DNA from: Mariprofundaceae bacterium | GTDB lineage: Bacteria; Pseudomonadota; Zetaproteobacteria; Mariprofundales; Mariprofundaceae | Reading direction: 5' to 3' | NCBI GenBank assembly: GCA_030950965.1 | Contig: JAUZQP010000220.1 | Location: 1-6,224 of the forward strand | Length of the DNA stretch: 6,224 nucleotides | In this document: one piece after another, positions 4,635-6,224 of the stretch | How the letters are laid out: every line of letters starts with the position of its first letter | Numbering within the stretch: the stretch's first letter is position 1 | Made by a program: the position numbers and the translations under genes | Notes under the pieces: generated by a model | What the model was told of the DNA's origin: nothing | Seen by the model: the letters and a program-made list of their open reading frames with translations, nothing else | Database searches by the model: none

Positions 4635-5879
4635 ATGCATCCTACACCAAGCAATAGCCGTTTACTGGCGATTCGTGTGCTGGTTGCGGTGTTGAAGCAT
4701 GGCCAGCGTGCCGATGCCGCGATGCTCGCCCTGCCTGAACAGATGGAACATGGCGCGGATCGTCGCTTTGTTCACACGTTGGTGTACACCACGTTGCGCT
4801 ATTATTTTTCCCTTGAGGCGGATGTTTCGCGCTTTGTGCGTGACAAGCCTGAACCTGCCGTGATGGCTGCGTTATTGCTGGGTACTTGCCAGTTGCGCGT
4901 GCTAGAAACACCACCTCATGCGGCTGTGTCTGCCACAGTGGATGCTATTCGTATCCTGCAACCGCGTGCGGCTGCTTTAGTCAACGCCATATTACGTCAA
5001 TTAACCCGCCATGCTGCACCCAAAAAACTTAAGCCCCATCAACGCTTAGAGCTTCCCCGTTGGATCTACCAGCAATGGCGCGATCATTGGGGAATAGAAT
5101 CGCTGGAAGCAATCCCGGCATCATTACGCACGCCGCCACCGTTGAGTTGTGCCATCTTAGGCTCACGCGATGAATGGTTAATTCAGGCAACAGCATCGGG
5201 TCTACATGCACACGCTGGTACGCTATCAAAACAGGCTGTACTCCTGCCTGGCGGTAGCAGTGTAACTGATCTGCCCGGCTATGAACAAGGCAACATCATG
5301 GTGATGGATCAAGCAGCGCAAGCCAGTGTGGCATTGCTGGTCGATGGTATTGCCGATGTCAACGCACCCTTGTGTGTGCTGGATTTGTGTGCTGCTCCTG
5401 GTGGTAAAACCGCCTTACTGGCGCATTGTTTGCCTCAAGCAGACGTTATAGCGGTGGAATACAGTGCGCGTCGCTTACCTACTTTGCAGCAAAACATGGA
5501 ACGTTTGAATATGTCGTCCGTGTCCATGATGCAGGCAGACAGCAACTGTTTGCCCTTAGCGGATCAATCTGTTGATGCCATCTTCTTGGATGCACCGTGC
5601 AGCGCCTCTGGCGTCATGCGTAAACATCCTGATGTGCGTTTCTTGCACGATCAGGCACAACTGGAACGATTGGCAGGTCAGCAACTAACGATGTTAAATG
5701 AAGCCATCCGTGTGCTGAAACCTGGTGGTGTATTACTGTATGCCGTGTGTTCGATTCACCCATTGGAGCATCAAGCGGCTCTACATGATGGACTAAATAT
5801 TGATGCCAGCTTAACGCTGCTCCCCAGCGAGGAAAACGACGGTTTTTACGCTGCACGCCTGCATCATTCTTTTGCCTGA
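4635..5879 (+). CDS. rsmB: 16S rRNA (cytosine-967-C5)-methyltransferase RsmB
   Basis: An S-adenosylmethionine-dependent RNA m5C methyltransferase (Sun/Fmu family) of 414 residues, close to the 429 of E. coli RsmB. The N-terminal third (about 5-130) fits the NusB-like RNA-binding domain. The C-terminal Rossmann domain has motif I VLDLCAAPGGKT (248-259), acidic E275 for the ribose of SAM, motif IV DAPCSASGVMRKHPDVRF (C322) and motif VI YAVCSIHPLE with the nucleophile C372, and the typical DGFYAARL near the end. An in-frame TTG at 4626 is possible, but the ATG at 4635 is preferred because AGAGG (4621-4625), inside the end of queD, is 9 nt upstream of it. The queD stop is 5 nt before this ATG, so the two genes are co-transcribed and probably translationally coupled. 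Confidence 0.95.
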   Translation: MHPTPSNSRLLAIRVLVAVLKHGQRADAAMLALPEQMEHGADRRFVHTLVYTTLRYYFSLEADVSRFVRDKPEPAVMAALLLGTCQLRVLETPPHAAVSATVDAIRILQPRAAALVNAILRQLTRHAAPKKLKPHQRLELPRWIYQQWRDHWGIESLEAIPASLRTPPPLSCAILGSRDEWLIQATASGLHAHAGTLSKQAVLLPGGSSVTDLPGYEQGNIMVMDQAAQASVALLVDGIADVNAPLCVLDLCAAPGGKTALLAHCLPQADVIAVEYSARRLPTLQQNMERLNMSSVSMMQADSNCLPLADQSVDAIFLDAPCSASGVMRKHPDVRFLHDQAQLERLAGQQLTMLNEAIRVLKPGGVLLYAVCSIHPLEHQAALHDGLNIDASLTLLPSEENDGFYAARLHHSFA

Positions 5880-5887
5880 ATAATTTA

Positions 5888-5910
5888 GGTTAAATAAAGT
5901 CCTCTTAACC
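5888..5910 (+). terminator. Weak inverted repeat after rsmB, doubtful terminator
   Basis: The perfect 6-bp arms GGTTAA and TTAACC are separated by 11 nt, 8 bp past the rsmB stop. The stem is AT-rich and no T-run follows on the plus strand, so termination here is uncertain. Confidence 0.25.
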
Positions 5911-5931
5911 ATAAGGGGTATATTCTCCACC

Positions 5932-5961
5932 TTGGCAATTTCGTTGAAGTAGTCTTATATA
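5932..5961 (+). promoter_or_regulatory. Candidate sigma70-type promoter for the 5996 gene
   Basis: TTGGCA (5932-5937, five of six consensus bases), an 18-bp spacer and TATATA (5956-5961, four of six). Predicted initiation is near 5968, about 28 nt before the start codon. Confidence 0.45.
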
Positions 5962-5980
5962 CGTCATGGCTATTTGAAAC

Positions 5981-5990
5981 GGAAAGGGAG
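5981..5990 (+). promoter_or_regulatory. Ribosome-binding site for the 5996 gene
   Basis: The purine run GGAAAGGGAG ends 5 nt before the ATG at 5996 and decides that start. Confidence 0.65.
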
Positions 5991-5995
5991 CATAT

Positions 5996-6224
5996 ATGCA
6001 ACAAAGTAGTATTGTCATTGTTGGATTGGGGCGCATTGGCTCTGAGTTTTTAGAGCATTTTTTAGGCTTATCGAATGTAGGCATCAGCATTATTGGTGTC
6101 GTTGAACCGTTGGACACCTTAGGTCGTCGCAAAGCTGAATCATCGGCGATCGCCTGCCTTGCACTTGAGCAGGTGATCGCTTTTGGTGAAGATGTGGATT
6201 TTATTTTTGATTTCACTGATTCCC
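5996..6224 (+). CDS. Rossmann-fold NAD(P)-binding protein, truncated by right edge
   Basis: The first 76 codons of a protein beginning MQQSSIVIVGLGRIGSEFLEHF. The beta strand followed by G10-L-G12-R-I-G15 is the classic dinucleotide-binding GxGxxG. An acidic residue, E39 in GVVEPLD, lies at the expected end of the second strand, where an acid usually contacts the adenosine ribose and favours NAD over NADP. The later VDFIFDFTDS resembles the strand after which dehydrogenases of the Gfo/Idh, DapB or homoserine-dehydrogenase type bind the nicotinamide. The substrate cannot be told from this fragment and I do not recognise the gene. It has its own promoter-like sequence and Shine-Dalgarno, 116 bp after rsmB. 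Confidence 0.75.
   Translation, partial: MQQSSIVIVGLGRIGSEFLEHFLGLSNVGISIIGVVEPLDTLGRRKAESSAIACLALEQVIAFGEDVDFIFDFTDS

Noticed and set aside
5905..6216. 103-codon minus-strand open frame
   Set aside because: Antisense to the Rossmann-fold gene, which has a proper Shine-Dalgarno and GxGxxG motif; the minus-strand product is Lys/Ser/Thr/Pro-rich without recognisable features.

Overview
The window reads as part of the chromosome of an autotrophic bacterium, most likely a proteobacterium. The basis is a form II RuBisCO gene (cbbM) with a full set of visible active-site motifs, together with ordinary proteobacterial-style housekeeping genes (queD, rsmB). Chemolithoautotrophic groups that use form II RuBisCO, such as iron- or sulfur-oxidising Zeta-, Beta- or Gammaproteobacteria, are reasonable guesses, but the sequence alone does not fix the lineage.

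Layout. Left part, minus strand: cbbM (1-1002, running off the left edge, about three quarters of the protein present). It is preceded by a 139-bp control region (1003-1141) with four short inverted repeats and LysR-type spaced motifs. Upstream on the same strand is a large multi-PAS hybrid histidine kinase (1142-3784). The longest open frame for the kinase runs to 3940, but a near-perfect Shine-Dalgarno (3793-3800) in front of a GTG at 3784 shows that the first 52 codons are probably not translated.

Middle part (3785-4236), no protein gene: a 194-bp element bounded by 28-bp terminal inverted repeats (3804-3997, MITE-like) lies immediately upstream of the kinase ribosome-binding site and carries possible outward promoters in both directions. 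It is followed by a 12-bp palindrome (4008-4019) and a remarkable 83-nt imperfect palindrome (4040-4122). As a plus-strand RNA this forms 28 contiguous base pairs, including G-U wobbles that would be A-C mismatches in the opposite RNA. Two smaller hairpins follow before queD.

Right part, plus strand: queD (4237-4629) and rsmB (4635-5879) form a tight two-gene operon of RNA-modification functions (queuosine precursor synthesis for tRNA, and m5C methylation of 16S rRNA). After a 116-bp gap with a recognisable promoter and Shine-Dalgarno, a Rossmann-fold NAD(P)-binding protein of unknown function starts at 5996 and runs off the right edge.

How they fit together: the kinase lies where a divergent cbbR regulator is often found beside cbb genes, so a role in sensing redox or energy state and tuning CO2 fixation is an attractive but unproven inference. 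The most novel-looking material is non-coding: the inverted-repeat element and the strand-biased long hairpin between the two divergent transcription units.
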